Both the position numbers and the translations under genes were made by a program. A stretch of DNA of 64,000 nucleotides from the NCBI RefSeq assembly GCF_025370935.1, contig NC_133481.1, positions 11,268,616 through 11,332,615 of the forward strand, written 5' to 3'. The number at the start of each line of letters is the position of its first letter. The first letter of the stretch is position 1. The stretch is from Choristoneura fumiferana (lineage: Eukaryota > Arthropoda > Insecta > Lepidoptera > Tortricidae). Below the pieces are notes generated by a model, which saw nothing but the letters and a program-made list of their open reading frames with translations, was not told where the DNA came from and did not search any database. This document shows positions 11,211-24,214 of this stretch, in pieces.

Positions 11211-11575
11211 TTTTTAGGGTTCCGGAGCCAAAATGGCAAAAACGGAACCCTTATAGTTTCGCCATGTCTGTCTGTCTGTCTGTCTGTCCGTCAATTCACG
11301 GCTTTGCTCAGGGAATATCAATGCTAGAAAGCTGTAAATTTGAAAGAATGGTAGAATAAAAAATTATCAATCTTACAAGGAAAACTATAACGGCTAAGTT
11401 TGCTTGAGAATTATTAGTAGTTTAAGAGTAAATAGCAGCCTAAGGTATAAAATATACCTAAACTTGGAAGATTCCGTATAAATTACGAAATCCTTAAAAA
11501 AATATTACTAAATTTTTCGTAATGGCTACGGAACCCTATTTTGGGCATGTCCGATACGCTCTTGACAGGTTTTTT
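11211..11575 (+). repeat. Interspersed repeat with GTCT microsatellite (family A)
   Basis: It starts 'tttttagggttccggagcc', carries 'atagtttcgccatg' followed by a (GTCT)n tract, and ends 'ggctacggaaccc...gacaggttttttatt'. The same ends and order of internal blocks recur at 29951-30560, 37707-38347 and, truncated, 32880-33262, plus their right-copy counterparts. This dispersed multi-copy family has no coding capacity. The link between GTCT/GACA tracts and mobile elements is known in Lepidoptera. Confidence 0.65.
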
Positions 11576-11960
11576 ATTCATATCGTACAGTGTGCTATGA
11601 AAAGGTCCTACAGTGAGTTGCGATTCAAATGGTTCGATGGTATATCCAGAGTTGATCGTAAGCATCTACGACACAGTTTTTGTTTTTCACTGCAGTCAAT
11701 TTAAATTATTGATATCCATATTGCTAGAACATTAAATCTGTACTCCTACTTATTAGAAAATCAATCAAAAGGCGCTACGTGATGTTTATATCGTTCGCCG
11801 ATAGTCTGCGCTATGTCAGTCAAGCGCGATCGAGTAGGAGTTACGGATCTTGGCTATTCTAGGCACCCGCTGAATCATGGTACTAGAGGGTTAAGTCAAT
11901 AAATAAAAAAGCTCTTTAGCTACAAGATACGGCTCTAACATACACGTAGCACTTTCAGTG

Positions 11961-12005
11961 CGTGTGCCACCGACCAACCCAACAAATCAACCAACCAACC
12001 AAACC
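11961..12005. repeat. Degenerate (CCAA)n microsatellite
   Basis: Repeated 'ccaa' units run from 'ccgaccaacc' to 'aaaccaaccg', immediately before the repeat at 12008. Confidence 0.6.
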
Positions 12006-12007
12006 AA

Positions 12008-12480
12008 CCGACTTCAAAAAAGGAAGAGGTTATCAATTCGGTTGTATTTTTTTTTGTTTATGTTTGTTACCTCAGAACTCCGTCATTTATGAACCGATTT
12101 GAACATTTTTTTTTGCGTTCGTCTACAAATGTCTTCAATTAGGTCCCATTAGCACCAAATCAGGATCTGATAATTGAATCTTAAGGAAATCGAGGGAACT
12201 CTTCAAATGTTGTAGGGACACCTATAGTAAATTGGATATATTTAGTAGTAACTCGCGCATTTGCTCTTGAAAATCATCATTTGGTGAAGTGGAACTGATG
12301 ATGAAGACCACAGTTGACCATCCGAGTTACTACTCAATAACAAGTATTTCACGGGTTAAATTTTAATTACTTTAACACAGTTGCTAAGCAATTTATGCTC
12401 CTTGTAATGCATATGGTAAAACGGGTGGTGAAGCACCAGGACTCCTCAATAATGAACGTTTCTGCATCGGAAAAAGCAAT
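12008..12480 (+). repeat. Interspersed repeat starting 'ccgacttcaaaaaagg'
   Basis: The head 'ccgacttcaaaaaaggaaga' followed by 'ggttatcaattcgg' and 'gaaccgatttgaac' is a widespread lepidopteran repeat. Later blocks such as 'tttggtgaagtggaactgat' also belong to it as I know the family. The right boundary is uncertain. Confidence 0.5.
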
Positions 12481-12578
12481 CTTTCGTAAAAGTTGACGAG
12501 CAGTTGATATTAAACTATTTTATCTTAGATTATTTACACTGAAAAAGAGTGAAATAAAATTATAACAAAAAATTGAAC

Positions 12579-12774
12579 TGACAAAAAACCATCAAAATAA
12601 TTTTCTACCAGTCTGAAGTCGGTCGGTGCCTCAGCACGAGCCAGCAGGAGTGATTGAAGCCCAACATATAGTGCGTAGGTGAGGTGGATGACTATAGGTC
12701 CACTTCTGCTGGCTCTTGCTGAGGCACCGACCGACTTCAGACTGGTAGAAAATTTTTTGGTGGTTTTTTGACAT
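12579..12774. mobile_element. Foldback element with about 72-base arms
   Basis: The arms at about 12579-12650 and 12704-12774 are near-complementary. They include 'ctgaagtcggtcggtgcctc' on the left and 'gaggcaccgaccgacttcag' on the right, with one visible mismatch ('cacg' against 'caag') in the inner 45 bases. The loop is about 53 bases. There is no ORF of its own, because the open frame across it is palindromic. It is likely a non-autonomous foldback transposon. Confidence 0.65.
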
Positions 12775-13485
12775 TTAAGATCGCTGGGGCTACTTTCAAA
12801 AGAGCTTATTTCCATTGCTCCTTTTAGGGTTTCATAAAAATCTAAGTCTGTCCATCCGTGGCCTTCGGTTACAGACAGTAAATTCTAGAAAGCTAAAATT
12901 TTCCATCAGTATACCTACATATGTATATGTGAACCACGCAATGTTAAAAATAAATAATTATGGTGTTTCCTTGACACCACTACTCAATTGCGATTCTAAT
13001 TCCTGCGATTGATTCAGGCCACAGGATTACTTACAGGTTCGTATCAATGAATTACAACGTTTTTACCATACGTGCATGACAGGGCAGCCACGTCTGTGCA
13101 ACATGTTATGCTATAAGATCAACTAAGATTTGACTTAAATCACTTTCAACCATTGTTAAGACAACTTATTTTTTAAATCCATTAGAGAAACACAAAAACC
13201 GATTTAATTCCTAACTGGCTAAACAACCTAATATTTTGTTAAGGTCATCTCTGCTTAAAGAATAATAAAAAAAATTAAACTGAGTTCGTCTTCCAATCCA
13301 CATAGGTAGGTAGAGTTACTAAGGTAGAGAAGTTTTATGTATGTACTTATGGCAGGTAACCCAAGATTGTAAAGTCGTCTGAGCGAACGATAGAGATAAT
13401 ATTTAAAGTGGATTCCATTTGGAGCGTGGCAGGTCTCCAAATTTGAAATATTTCGTCACGAGGTAGCTATATATCATGTTTTTGC
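12775..13485. other. Non-coding DNA
   Basis: No gene, tRNA or clear repeat was recognised here. The open frames are short and without domains. Confidence 0.4.
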
Positions 13486-14230
13486 CGGCGCGGGCGCGGG
13501 CAGGAATGCCCGCCGTATAATTCGGCCACCGGCAGCGCGTCTGCCGCGCCCGCCACCCTACGTCTATATTATCAGTAGATAAATTTAAGCATTGTCTTTG
13601 CCTCGTATTTCGTCTTCTCGATTTTGCTTTTTTTCTCCATTGGAAGGCAACAAAAAACTGAGTGCAGGCGAACGAAGTGGGTATAATTTATTTTATAGTC
13701 GGTCCGCTCGTAACTCGGCGGTGGACGGCTGGACGCCGATTTATCCCCATCGCGGCGTAATTAACGTAAATGGATTGGCCAGAGTGCGGCCTGTGAGATC
13801 CGCCGCCCGACGCTCGTCTCCGCACGCGTCGCTCTGTCGGCACCTTCGCTTCCGCCGCCTCCTGCCACCAGCTCCATGCTCGCAGCCCTGGTCCCACCCT
13901 TTCACATTAACTCCAACTCGAGAACAGACTGGTAGCGGGCAATTTAATTAATAAAACATTTTTAAACCGCAAGCCGAATGAGATACAATGAGATACGAGA
14001 ATCGTTTGCGATTATCTTACGTGCGCTTGGGTCCCAAGGAGTGCGGCGACTTATCCCTGAGGGAATTATAATTGTTTTGCATTCTTGCACGGGAATAAAA
14101 ACAAAAGGGCCGCAGAGCAGGCCCCCCGCGCTGCCGCAGACCAGACCAAAGTCTGACGACTCGCATTCCCCCGCACGGCACAAAAAGCTACGGATGAATC
14201 GGAGAGCGCTCAACTCAAACAACGCGCATC
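13486..14230. promoter_or_regulatory. GC-rich, CpG-rich cluster; candidate regulatory region
   Basis: Several GC-rich patches (13486-13565, 13690-13900 and 14030-14220) stand out in AT-rich DNA and contain TAATTA homeodomain-type cores, for example in 'gcggcgtaattaacg'. The open frames here are not protein-like and show no domain. The region could be an enhancer, an unannotated first exon or promoter, or an unrecognised repeat. The call rests on composition alone. Confidence 0.25.
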
Positions 14231-14384
14231 GAAATTTCAAAGACGAGTCTTTTTACGGCGTATATTTATTTATCGTTTGGATCAAAAATTAATGACCGTA
14301 TAATTGTAGATTTACCATCGTGTAACAGATTAGTTGCGTTTGTTTGTATGTTTAATCTATGTGTTGGGTTTACATTGACGATTT

Positions 14385-14632
14385 GAAAATTTTAATAATA
14401 AACAAATACCAACTGGATGGACACTTTACGCTAATTGACCTAGTCTGTATGTAAGCAATGCTTATGTTATGGATACTAGGCAATGGATAATAAACATACT
14501 TAAACACTTACATATTAAACGTCATAGACTCTATCTAAGATTTCAGACATTATAACTGTTCCGATCGGAGATCGAATTCTAGATCTCAGCTTTGTAGCCA
14601 CGTTCTCTAACCACTAGGCTATCTGGTCGTCT
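14385..14632 (-). repeat. tRNA-derived SINE
   Basis: Read on the minus strand, it begins 'gacgaccagatagcctagtg' with an A-box-like motif. It continues through a degenerate B-box and 'gtatccataacataagc', and ends near 'aagtgtccatccagttgg' plus an AT-rich tail. Motif order matches the SINE at 5430. It is a degenerate copy and no functional tRNA is predicted. Confidence 0.65.
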
Positions 14633-14639
14633 ATAATTG

Positions 14640-15530
14640 TATTTATTTGTTCGAGACAGTAAATTAGGTACGTTATAAAATTTAATAATCTGGTGTATAT
14701 TTGCATCAAAAATTTTTACAATGCAGACAAATATACAATGTTGCCATGGTTGCTTCGGTTGTACCTTGTAGTTGGTATTTTGCTGGCATGGCAGTTTTTT
14801 ATCGCGCGAATAAACCGAGCAAGTACGATGTCTTTTAAGTACATAGGAGTCCGTTAGAGCCGATGAGAGCGTCATTATGTTGGTCCGGATAATTATACTG
14901 TGACATTGTATTGGACAGCGCGGGCGCAGCTGGCCGCACCAGGCGGGCATCGACCGCGCGCCTCTTCTCAAATATTCCAAGCATGCACAAATTAAACTGG
15001 TTTTTTGTTCATATTACTATATTAGTTTTGCATAAAAACATTGTGAACTAGGCAGTTTGCCGGCCGGTGAATAGCTGTACGCGTCGTGCCACCCTTGCAG
15101 TTCTGCGGGTGCAATCTCCCTTATTAAAAATTTACCGCTTATTGTAAGCTGGAAAATGCTCAAGCTTAGTTGACTCGATGGTCAAAACTGGAACTAATGC
15201 CGCGACCATATTAAAGTCACCGAGTCATGTAAGTACGAGGTACTATAATTTGATGACGGGCGTTCTTAAGTCCTTTTTATCCGACTACGACACAGTACGC
15301 ATTCCTTAATTTTGCCACATGCATAAAGACAATTAGCAAATTGTATTAATTTGACGTTAATCTCAAATTTTTTTCGCAATTTGCTACATGTTCAACTGTC
15401 CTGGTACCTAGGTATCGAGTTACACTGAGAAAGTAATAAAGTATATTAAGTCTGCTATACCAGCCAAGTTCAAGATGGAGTTGCGCACAGAGGGTTTCAT
15501 ACTACCGTAAATTGTCATTAATAACATCCA
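14640..15530. other. Non-coding DNA
   Basis: No gene was recognised. The minus-strand open frame across 14579-14980 begins inside the SINE and has no domain. Confidence 0.4.
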
Positions 15531-15531
15531 A

Positions 15532-15751
15532 GCTAGTATTATAAATGTGAAAGGAACTCAGTCTGCCTGTCTGTCTGTTACCACTTCACGCGTATTACTT
15601 ACTGCTCAAACGATTAGGATAAAATTTGTATGGAGGTAGTTTGTGATCCTGAGAAGAATATAGGATAACTTTTATCCCGAGAAACTGCATAGTTCCCTAA
15701 GAATATAAGTATAAAGCGATAAACGTATTCTTCACGGACGAAATCGCGGGA
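15532..15751 (+). repeat. Interspersed repeat ending 'cgcggg' (family B)
   Basis: It starts 'ctagtattataaatgtgaaa', has a CTGT/GTCT tract, then 'tttatcccgagaaactgc' and 'gcgataaacgtattcttcac', and ends 'gacgaaatcgcggg'. The same block order occurs at 23173-23375 (minus strand), 31656-31833 (plus strand) and their right-copy counterparts. Short terminal fragments are at 24215-24262 and 27990-28052. Confidence 0.6.
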
Positions 15752-18478
15752 AATAATTTTATTTATGTACTTTATTTTTAGTTGCAGCGGCCATAATTTG
15801 CAAGTGTCTACACATTACAGTTGAAAAGATGACCGACATACAGCAGAGCCTTATTACTTATTGACTTTGGATACGAATCTCAAACAAGTAAGCCAAGTGT
15901 GTATGTTTGTTAGTCTTTCATTACGATGATGGACTTGGATGAATTTGGTACGGATATAGATAGGCTACTTTTTTATTTCGATATGCCGTCGGGAGCGAGA
16001 TGTACCTACTTATGTATAAAATTATAAAATCTCAACGGCGTAATCTACTTATTAGGTAACAAAAAATTCTGACAACATAAATGAAGACTAAGATGTATTT
16101 TTATGAAATTTTACGGGAGTTCAATAAAATACCAAAATGATACTCGTAGCTTATGCGAGCGAAACTATGGCTAAACGAAATTACAACACGAAAAAAATCA
16201 TGCGGTGCGTTAGGACCGCCGTGCTTAGCGGCACTTGCTTACCTATACCTATAGATAGCTGTGCTGGAGACTACGAATTTATCAAACTCAAGTTCAAAGG
16301 TTTTCCCTCTGGACTGTAGCCTCCGAGCGGTCGGCCGCAGGGCCGTCTGGCTGGGCACTCTAACGGTGATGACATATTAACTGGACACCTGTCGACGCAT
16401 CGCTTCGTTCACTTCTAATGTATTTGGTATCTTGAAAGCTATGTTCATAAAAAAACCGGTGTGTGTGCGTGCTAGTGCGAGTTGGTAAAGAAAATTTTCA
16501 AGTTTAACGAATGATAGCTACTAAAACGCAGCTTATTCCAATGCCGGTTTAGTAAACAGTTTTGGTTGGGTAACATGTGGTCGTATGAGAAGGTTTTATG
16601 TCATAAAAATGCGTAGTTAAAAACAAAAGGAAAAAAGAAAAATGTTCACTTCATGTCCTCGATGAGGAGATAAAACGCAAAAACTAATACATGGAACAGA
16701 AATGACATTGCAAAAATCAGTAGGGACTAGGGACATTCATTAGAGTCGTCTACGCACCTACGGACTATGCCATTATTATAAATCTTTAGATTATCAAAAT
16801 AATGTTCAAAATGATAACCAGAAATACTTTAATTTATAGCACCCATGCGAACTATTGATTTTAGTATATGTCTGGCAATAAAGTCACTGGGAGGAGCTTA
16901 AGAACAACACACTAATCAAGTTTCGATAATTACAACCTTTGCCACCAGAATCGGGTTACGATAATATCTACAGCCTGAATATTTTTATAATTGGCCGACA
17001 AATGACCAGTCGCATTTGTTTAATAAATAGAATGGTTTGGATTAGTTCAGAAGCGTACACTTGAGCCCAATCATTAATCAAATGCGAATATTAGGCGGCG
17101 CGGCGCGGCTTCTTCCGCGTCGAGTAAAGGCCGAGCGCTGTTAAGTGGCCGCCAGTGTACGCTAGACAGGCATACCTAAACAACAATTTATTTCTGGCAA
17201 CGAACCCACGTCCTTGGCGCCGACCTTATTGCGCAACACCAGTTTCGAAATGCGCGCACACGCTACATACACGCTCATGTTACTTGAGCTGTGACAACCG
17301 ATGATACGTCGACCTTCTGCGGATAGATGAGTGTCTAATACCGTCAATTAACTCGGTATGTAACCGGCTATACACCGGTGTGATTTAATTACTTATATTC
17401 GTCATTTCCACCCATGCCAGTCGAAGCGGTGTCGTCACACTTTCAATAATGACGAAATTATGTACGCCTGAGGTGGCCAATTATAACCCTAGCATAGAGG
17501 TTGTAATGGCTTTAGTCATGTGTCCGAAGAGAGAGTTCTATTTGTGGAAACTAGTTAGTAAAAGTTCTTTGACAAAAAAACACCTACATATTTGCAAATG
17601 TCTTAAATATTGTATTTTCAAGAACCCCCGATCAGCGCCCTGCGTTCTACCGTTATGTTTCACAACTTGTTTGGTTTGGAGCTTTTCCGATTTTCCGAGT
17701 GTGTGAAGAGTTCTGACGACCTTATTTTTGCTTTAGTTTCGACATCGATGTCAATCTGTAACGACCATGCGTCGTGACATAAGAGCTGTCATTCTTAAAG
17801 TGACCTCGCCACCGAGTTGATTATAAGAATAAGGAACTAGAATATCACGGGCAAGCTGCGAAGTTAAGACGCTGTTAATGAAGTGACAAGTAGTTAATTG
17901 AAGTAATATCGCAATGTAGGTGACCTGCATGTCATCGCTCCACTTCAGTATCAAGCGAGCGAATAAGGGCAGATTCTATAGAACGTGGTACAACAAACAG
18001 AGTGCATTTATTGTTATGCTCTAAAATTTAATAGCGAGTCTGTTAAACATGGAGCTGTGAATTTTACTACGATTAGGATGTGTCGAGATAAAAAATCAAT
18101 CTTTGATTTAGATGTGGTCTGAGTGATTTTATATCATTTAAAATTTCGCAACTCAGTCACGATTAGTTATTACCACTCCCGGAAATTTATCACACATTAT
18201 TTATCAAGTAGGTAAAAAACGACGAATAAGACAGGAGAAAATAGAAAATCTGAGTTTATGGTTTCAAATCCACAGGCCCAAGGCAACTCAGCCGGAACAT
18301 GAACAGATAAATAATGGATTAAATACATAATTATTATTTGATATAATGCAATTTTATATAAAATAAACCTAACCTAAACCAGTCTGTTGATTACACGATC
18401 AAAAAAAATCGTCTAATTAATAATTTCAACTAAAATTATCTATCAAATGACCATTCTGTGCTTTGTTCGATAATATTT
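15752..18478. other. Non-coding DNA with a GC-rich patch
   Basis: Nothing coding could be supported. A GC-rich patch at 17095-17160 ('ggcggcgcggcgcggc') is notable but unexplained. Open frames near 16137, 17162, 17449 and 17751 have no recognisable domain. Confidence 0.4.
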
Positions 18479-18740
18479 TTACAAGCTTTTATTTAGTTTC
18501 ACTCGTCCCGGTGTCTGTCTGTCTGTAATCAAATCTTGCAAGTTAAATTCGACCAACTTCCAGTAGTTGTATTGACTACTGGTATACTTATGTAAATTGT
18601 GTGGCAATACAATAATCTGGTAGTGATATCCTGGTAGTCCAGCCAGGATCGTCTCCACAGGACGGAACTCTTCAACGGTTAATGGCATCGACTTGAAATT
18701 CGGTATGTAAATGTATTTTGGGTGACAATACAAGTACAGT
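18479..18740 (+). repeat. Interspersed repeat, copy 2 (pairs with 5275-5365)
   Basis: It begins 'aagcttttatttagtttcac', followed by a GTCT tract and 'cttgcaagttaaattcgacc'. It ends with 'gtccagccaggatcgtctcc' and 'gacttgaaattcggtatg'. A related fragment ('cttgcaagttgaattttcat') occurs near 28440 and 47610. Confidence 0.55.
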
Positions 18741-18804
18741 CAATAAAAAGTACAGTCAGCAAAAAAAAACTTGTTTAAAAATGAAATGTTTATCAAAAAC
18801 TTAC

Positions 18805-19133
18805 TAAAAGGAGAGTGGGCTAATTGGCCTAATGACCAGTAAGGACAAGCGATATGTCACTGGATAGCTTATTCTAAGTTGTAAAACTTTTACTATGGCA
18901 GGTAGTCCCAAATCTTTGCGTGAAAAAAGTTACCGCTGCATAAAAGTAGGTTTTTTCGATACTAAGTAAGCTCCTGTATGTTGATGATTTGGTATCATGA
19001 TTTTGTTTTATATGCGTTTTCATATTTTTTACACTACGTTGTAGAATATAAAAAAAACTTTTCCAATGATATAAGGCTTGTCGTTATTGGTTCCTAGGCC
19101 AGAGTCCATACAAATCTGCCCATCCTCCTTTTA
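18805..19133. mobile_element. MITE with about 16-base terminal inverted repeats
   Basis: The left end 'taaaaggagagtgggc' and the complement of the right end, 'taaaaggaggatgggc', match at 14 of 16 positions. The 329-bp interior has no ORF. No target duplication was confirmed, so the superfamily is open. Confidence 0.55.
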
Positions 19134-20695
19134 CGTATATTAATAAACTAGAGATGAGATCACGAAGTATTGTATGAGTGAACTTGCAAAAAATCTAGTA
19201 TATGTAGTTCGTGTATTATGTATGAGACTCATAATTAAGTAGAAGGGAATTGTTTCAATGTGAGTTATTGTGAACCGGATAAATCGGGCATTTTAATTCA
19301 ATATAATCATGTACATATATTTGTGAGCGCCATGCATTAGGTTTTTCCTCAAGATGCGAAATTGTAAATAAATAATTAATAACTAAATATGTCATTTAAC
19401 TCTAGCCAGGAAAATATGCAATTCCTTTCTGCTGCCTAAATAAACGTAAGGTGATCAAAATTTAATAAATCTTGAACAGAATATTAAATTAAAAAAATAC
19501 TATGTCATTTAAAATGAGTCTACGAGTAATTCAAATATAAAACATACTTTTTCTAGTTTAAAAGCACCTTTAATATTTTCGACGAATAGTATTTTTGTGT
19601 GTGAAGTATAAGAGTAGTAAGTTTTATTCAAAGTAGTACTTGCCCTTGCCTTTTTTTACTTTATTATTTTTAGTAGGTAGATACAAATCTTTATTTTTGG
19701 CTGTACTTTATATATGTACATAGTTGATAAATATTGTTCAAATGTAAGTTAGATTGAATAGATTCTTCTCAATATTTTAATAACTCTACGTCGAAAAACT
19801 TATCAATAAGACTTGAAACCTACATGGAAGTTATTACTAGTGCCTTACTAATAAAACCTAGTTATTAGAGAATCTAGCAAGGTTTTTTTTGTGTTAGGAA
19901 AAGTGAGCAGTCGAATTATTTAAAATAAGTAATAATTATGTAGGTACCTATTCAGAACAACCTCCTTAAAACCTCTAGGATTCAAATCTGGCAAAATATT
20001 TATTACATTATGATTGTTATTTAGTCATTGGCTTTGGTGATTATTAATATGATAAAGGTAACAATAACATTGGTTTCGCCGAATAGCAAGCGTTTATTTC
20101 CAATTTCTCGATAATTTTATTATAGCATCGTCCGAGCACGTGCTTGACATAACATGTGTAAAACAAAATATTATAAAGTTGAAATAGAATAATGGACAAA
20201 ATTCATAATAATCGTTTGTTATAATATTTATAATTGGACTATATACCTTTTAATGTATATCTATTTGTGTCAGCAAGCAACTAAATTGACCCCACACTGC
20301 ATAGGTAGGTACGTTTGTTTTACTTAAGAGAGGGGCTCTGCTCTCATAGGATATTTTTTCGTAGATAAATATCTACTTTGTACGGAGTCCTAGTCGCACT
20401 TGGCTAGTTTTTAAACCTTCTTTCTTTCTTTATTTTTATGTGTTAATTGAAAACACTTCAGTAACGTCAGAAACGTTAGACAATATGGCCTCTGCGGAAT
20501 GTCCCTTAAAGTTAACGAAATCAATAATAACAGGTTGTATGATTGGATTACTCGCTTGAAATTTCGACAACCGTCACTGCCGTTTCAGCAAAATCGACAC
20601 AAACAGGTTCCTCGGAAGCGGCGCATCCGAATGACAATGCTTGTAATGTATTTACATAAGAGTACCACATCCATAGTGTCAACAGTGTTTACGGG
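19134..20695. other. AT-rich non-coding DNA before the duplicated block
   Basis: No gene was recognised. The open frame at 20499-20714 spans the duplication boundary and has no domain. Confidence 0.4.
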
Positions 20696-20885
20696 CGCGA
20701 GGCGAGCGGAGTGAAAGTGCTGGGCGAAGGCCGCCCGCGCCGGCGGACGGTTAATATAATATTATCTACGCTGTCGCTATGCTAGCTCTTCTACTCATGC
20801 ATGTAGGACGAGCATGGAATTCTTGAGAGCTTTTGACTGTAGCCAGTGCTGCGCTAGTGGTAGTGGCAAGTGCGGATTTTGTACC

Positions 20886-21110
20886 TTTTTTAACCCCCGA
20901 CGCAAAAAAGGGGTGTTATAAGTTTGACCTATATGTGTGCCTGTGAGTCTGTCTGTGGCACCGTAGCTCTTAAACGGCTGAACCGATTTGAATGCAGTTT
21001 TTTTATTTGAAAGCAGGTTTTTAGCGATGGTTCCTAGACATATTTTATCAAAATCGGTTTAGCCGTTTTTGAGATATTGAACTTTGAAGTGACAATGTCG
21101 GGGTTTTCCA
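20886..21110 (+). repeat. Interspersed repeat 'taacccccgacgcaaaaaag'
   Basis: The head 'taacccccgacgcaaaaaag' is followed by a GTCT-type tract, 'tggcaccgtagctctta' and 'aaccgatttgaatgcag'. It ends 'gacaatgtcggggttttcc'. It is a common lepidopteran repeat type, non-coding here. The right-copy counterpart is 39035-39250, where the end is rearranged. Confidence 0.55.
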
Positions 21111-23172
21111 ACTATTTGTTGGTTATTTAAGTAGTCGCTGTGTGCATTGGCTGCGCGCTCCTACCCTTCTATTTTATGCATAAATTAAGTCCAAAGTAAA
21201 CAATGCAAAATCGCAATTAAATTGATAATGGAAATTACAGTTACTCAATATAGTTACATCGAAATGTATATACAACGAGAGATCTTTCAATCTTATTCTA
21301 ATAGCGGCCTAATAACAAATTCAAAGGTTGTGTTATTTTTTATTTCCGTTAACTTACGAGACAAGGAACATTCAAAAGGTCAAATGAAGTAAAAGCTGTT
21401 TAAAAGATAACTAAACATGAAGAGATTTCATTATGCAAGTAGCTAAGATGTTCTGAATTTACACTTATTTATCAAATAAAAGTATGTTTTTTTATATTAT
21501 CTCATAAGTACCTCGTCAATGTCACTCGTTAGTGACTCGTTAATTTTGTGAGCTTTACAATTGACAAGATTTTATATTTCTAAGACTATAATTTGATTCG
21601 TTTTCTGTATTCTGTTTGGAAAGAGAAAGACGCTGAAAGTTTTAAATTTTTACTAGGATTATTAATTAATTTATTAAAAAAATTTAAGATATGCTTATTC
21701 TAAAAGGGCATAACTTCAAAACTACCACACAATAGATCCATTACTTTAGTTAGTGTCTATTAAAAAAAGATGATGACGTAAATCTGACGTTGATGTTGTC
21801 AAAATTTTGTTGTGCGTGGCGTGTGGTTTGCATACATAGGCGGTTTGGTTCTTTCTTGCTCTGAAAATTAAAATATAAGACTTCTACGACGATTTTGGCT
21901 ATAAATAACGGATCATTGATACTGGCCTGCAGATAAATGCGACAGCTGGCTTTCTTACGGATACGGCGGATGATCATAACATTGACGATTTGGAATGAAA
22001 TGTTTATCCGGTGCCTTCAATTAGGTAATAATTTTGGCCATTAGGCACGAAACAATATTTGGTATATTTCGAAGGGGTATATACTTCGTCTATCCATTTC
22101 GATCACAACTACGGGCTGCTAAAAAACTATTTAAATCAATAATCGTTCGTTATCCCTCAAGCAAGTGTCAATATCAATGTCAAATTAAAAATTATGACAG
22201 ATCTTTTTTCTGGTAAATTCAGATATACATTTTTAACTTCTTGTATTTTTTAAATATGGAGAAATAAATTAAAATAAAGATTTTTCCGTGTTCAGGAGGC
22301 AAAACTCTTTCGATTCCTGTAGTAATTTTTAGGTATCAAAAAAATGAAATCTCGTCAATTGTCTATAAACAATAATCTAAGTAAGTGACTGGCTGTTTAG
22401 GGGGTTACGTTTCCACAGTAAATTTAAAAAAAATACTTTAATCCCTCGAGATTAATAAGGAGCTTTAGTCCCGATATGCAGAGACTAAAATAACATTTTA
22501 AGAGCATGAGAAGTGAAAAATTACGTTTACTTTGTCTTTCAAGTACAATATTTTCTTCATAACACATTTGTAATGTTACCTCTTATTAATAAGGTTAATT
22601 GTTTGGATTGAACATTTAAGATGGTTAATGAAACGGTTCATACAATTACTTGCATCATTTAAATACCAATAGTACACCTTTTGGTTCTTATTTATGAAAT
22701 ATGGAATTAAAATGAACAAGGGCTTTATCTAGTTTTTGATACGCCTACCTGATGTTAGGAGATCTGTTCATCGAGTAAAACGATCGATAAGGATAAACGT
22801 TAAATAGGAAAGAACACCGACAAAACTACATCTTCTATTCGTCTACAAATCATTTCAACTTTGTTTAGAAATAACTTATTAGAGCGACATTTTAATTTGC
22901 AACTAGAAAACTGATGAAATTTAGTTACCTCTATAATCAAACTGCCTCCGTTAGTTTAATATGAATTTATTCATGCATGTATTTACGAACGTATACACAT
23001 CAGAATCAGTAAATTATGCAATTGAAACCTCCTGATCTCCGAGAACCTGCTTATGAGGAATAAATTACTGCTGGATGTAGCTGCTGTAGACACTCGACGT
23101 TTATAAGAATACTCTGCCGCGCCTTGCATCCTAATTCGCTATGTATGCATTTAGATAGGTATATTTATTTAA
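21111..23172. other. AT-rich non-coding DNA
   Basis: No gene was recognised. Open frames at 21750-21977 and 22034-22216 keep their frame in the right copy, but the copies are nearly identical so this is not evidence of selection. Confidence 0.4.
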
Positions 23173-23375
23173 TAGCTGTTGCCTGCGACTCCTTTCGCGT
23201 AGAATTCGTTTATTGCTATCTATCCCGTGGGAACTATGTATTTTATCGGGATGTAACTATTCTGTGTCCTTATCTGTATACCGAATTTCATCTAAATCGG
23301 TTCAGCGGTTTCGACGTGATAAGGTAACAAACAAACAAATAGACTTACAAACTTTCGCATTTATAATATTAGTGG
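23173..23375 (-). repeat. Interspersed repeat, family B
   Basis: Read on the minus strand, it starts 'cactaatattataaatgcga', includes 'ccgctgaaccgatttagatg', and ends 'gcgaaaggagtcgcaggc'. The right-copy counterpart 41334-41517 lacks about 18 bases in the 'tatcccgtggg' region. Confidence 0.6.
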
Positions 23376-23910
23376 GATATTGCTAAACCAACTCACGGCC
23401 GGAGGGCAAAACGTTAGTCCTAATGGTGCATAGGTTGCAGCTTGCACTATTTCTCGGAAAGCGTCTTATTACAGTTACAGCGCTGCATGGATACCAGGAA
23501 ATTGCGCCGTCAACCCGGAGAAAAGAATTATAGGCGTTTCCCGTCCATTTCTCTCGTGCTAGCTATTTCTAGCACTATTTCTAATTTTCTAACTACTACT
23601 TCTGTTTTGTTGGGATTCAAGGGGTACGTATCAAATTATGTAAAGTTTGAATTAATGCAATTTTCTCAGAAAAATAACGTTATATTTAAACCAATCTGTA
23701 AGTTACACGACCAAAACAATTTATCATAGTTTATTTATGTGTTGCTGTTTATCCCTCTGCCTATATTTCTTCAGACGTGTATCCCATTGCCTATATTTAT
23801 TTTAGACGTGTATTATATGTACGATAATGTGTTTTTGTTGCGTTTTAATTTTCTGATCTACTGTTGATGCACCACCTGCTGTAAACTAGTCCTTCCTTCT
23901 TTCTGTAAAA

Positions 23911-24210
23911 AGGTTGCCTGGAAGAGATCACTCTTAAGCGATAAGGCTACCTTGTGCTTACCTTGTAATTTTCTCTCTTTGTACCTGTTTTCTGTATCGC
24001 TTACCTACTATTTCTGGTGTACAATAAAGAGTCATTGTATTGTATTGTATATGTACAGTTGCGTATGTGTATATGTATGTGTATATATATGTGTGTGTGT
24101 AGATGTATTTTTGGTGTTTTAATATTTCGATCTACATGCACCACCTTCCTTCTTTATGTATCGCTTGCTATTTCTGGTGTACAATAAAGAGTCATTGTAT
24201 TGAATTGTAT
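23911..24210 (+). repeat. LINE-like 3' tails, full and partly deleted, with TG microsatellite
   Basis: The first tail runs from 'aggttgcctggaagagatca' to 'acaataaagagtcattgtat' (to about 24050). A TG/TATG microsatellite follows (24055-24105). A shortened second tail then repeats 'cgatctacatgcaccacc', 'cttccttctt' and 'tggtgtacaataaagagtca' (to about 24210). Confidence 0.55.
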
Positions 24211-24214
24211 TTTT

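Noticed and set aside
13592..14292. Open frames of about 90-120 codons in the GC-rich cluster
   Set aside because: They have no domain, signal peptide or splice context, and overlapping frames on both strands are equally open.
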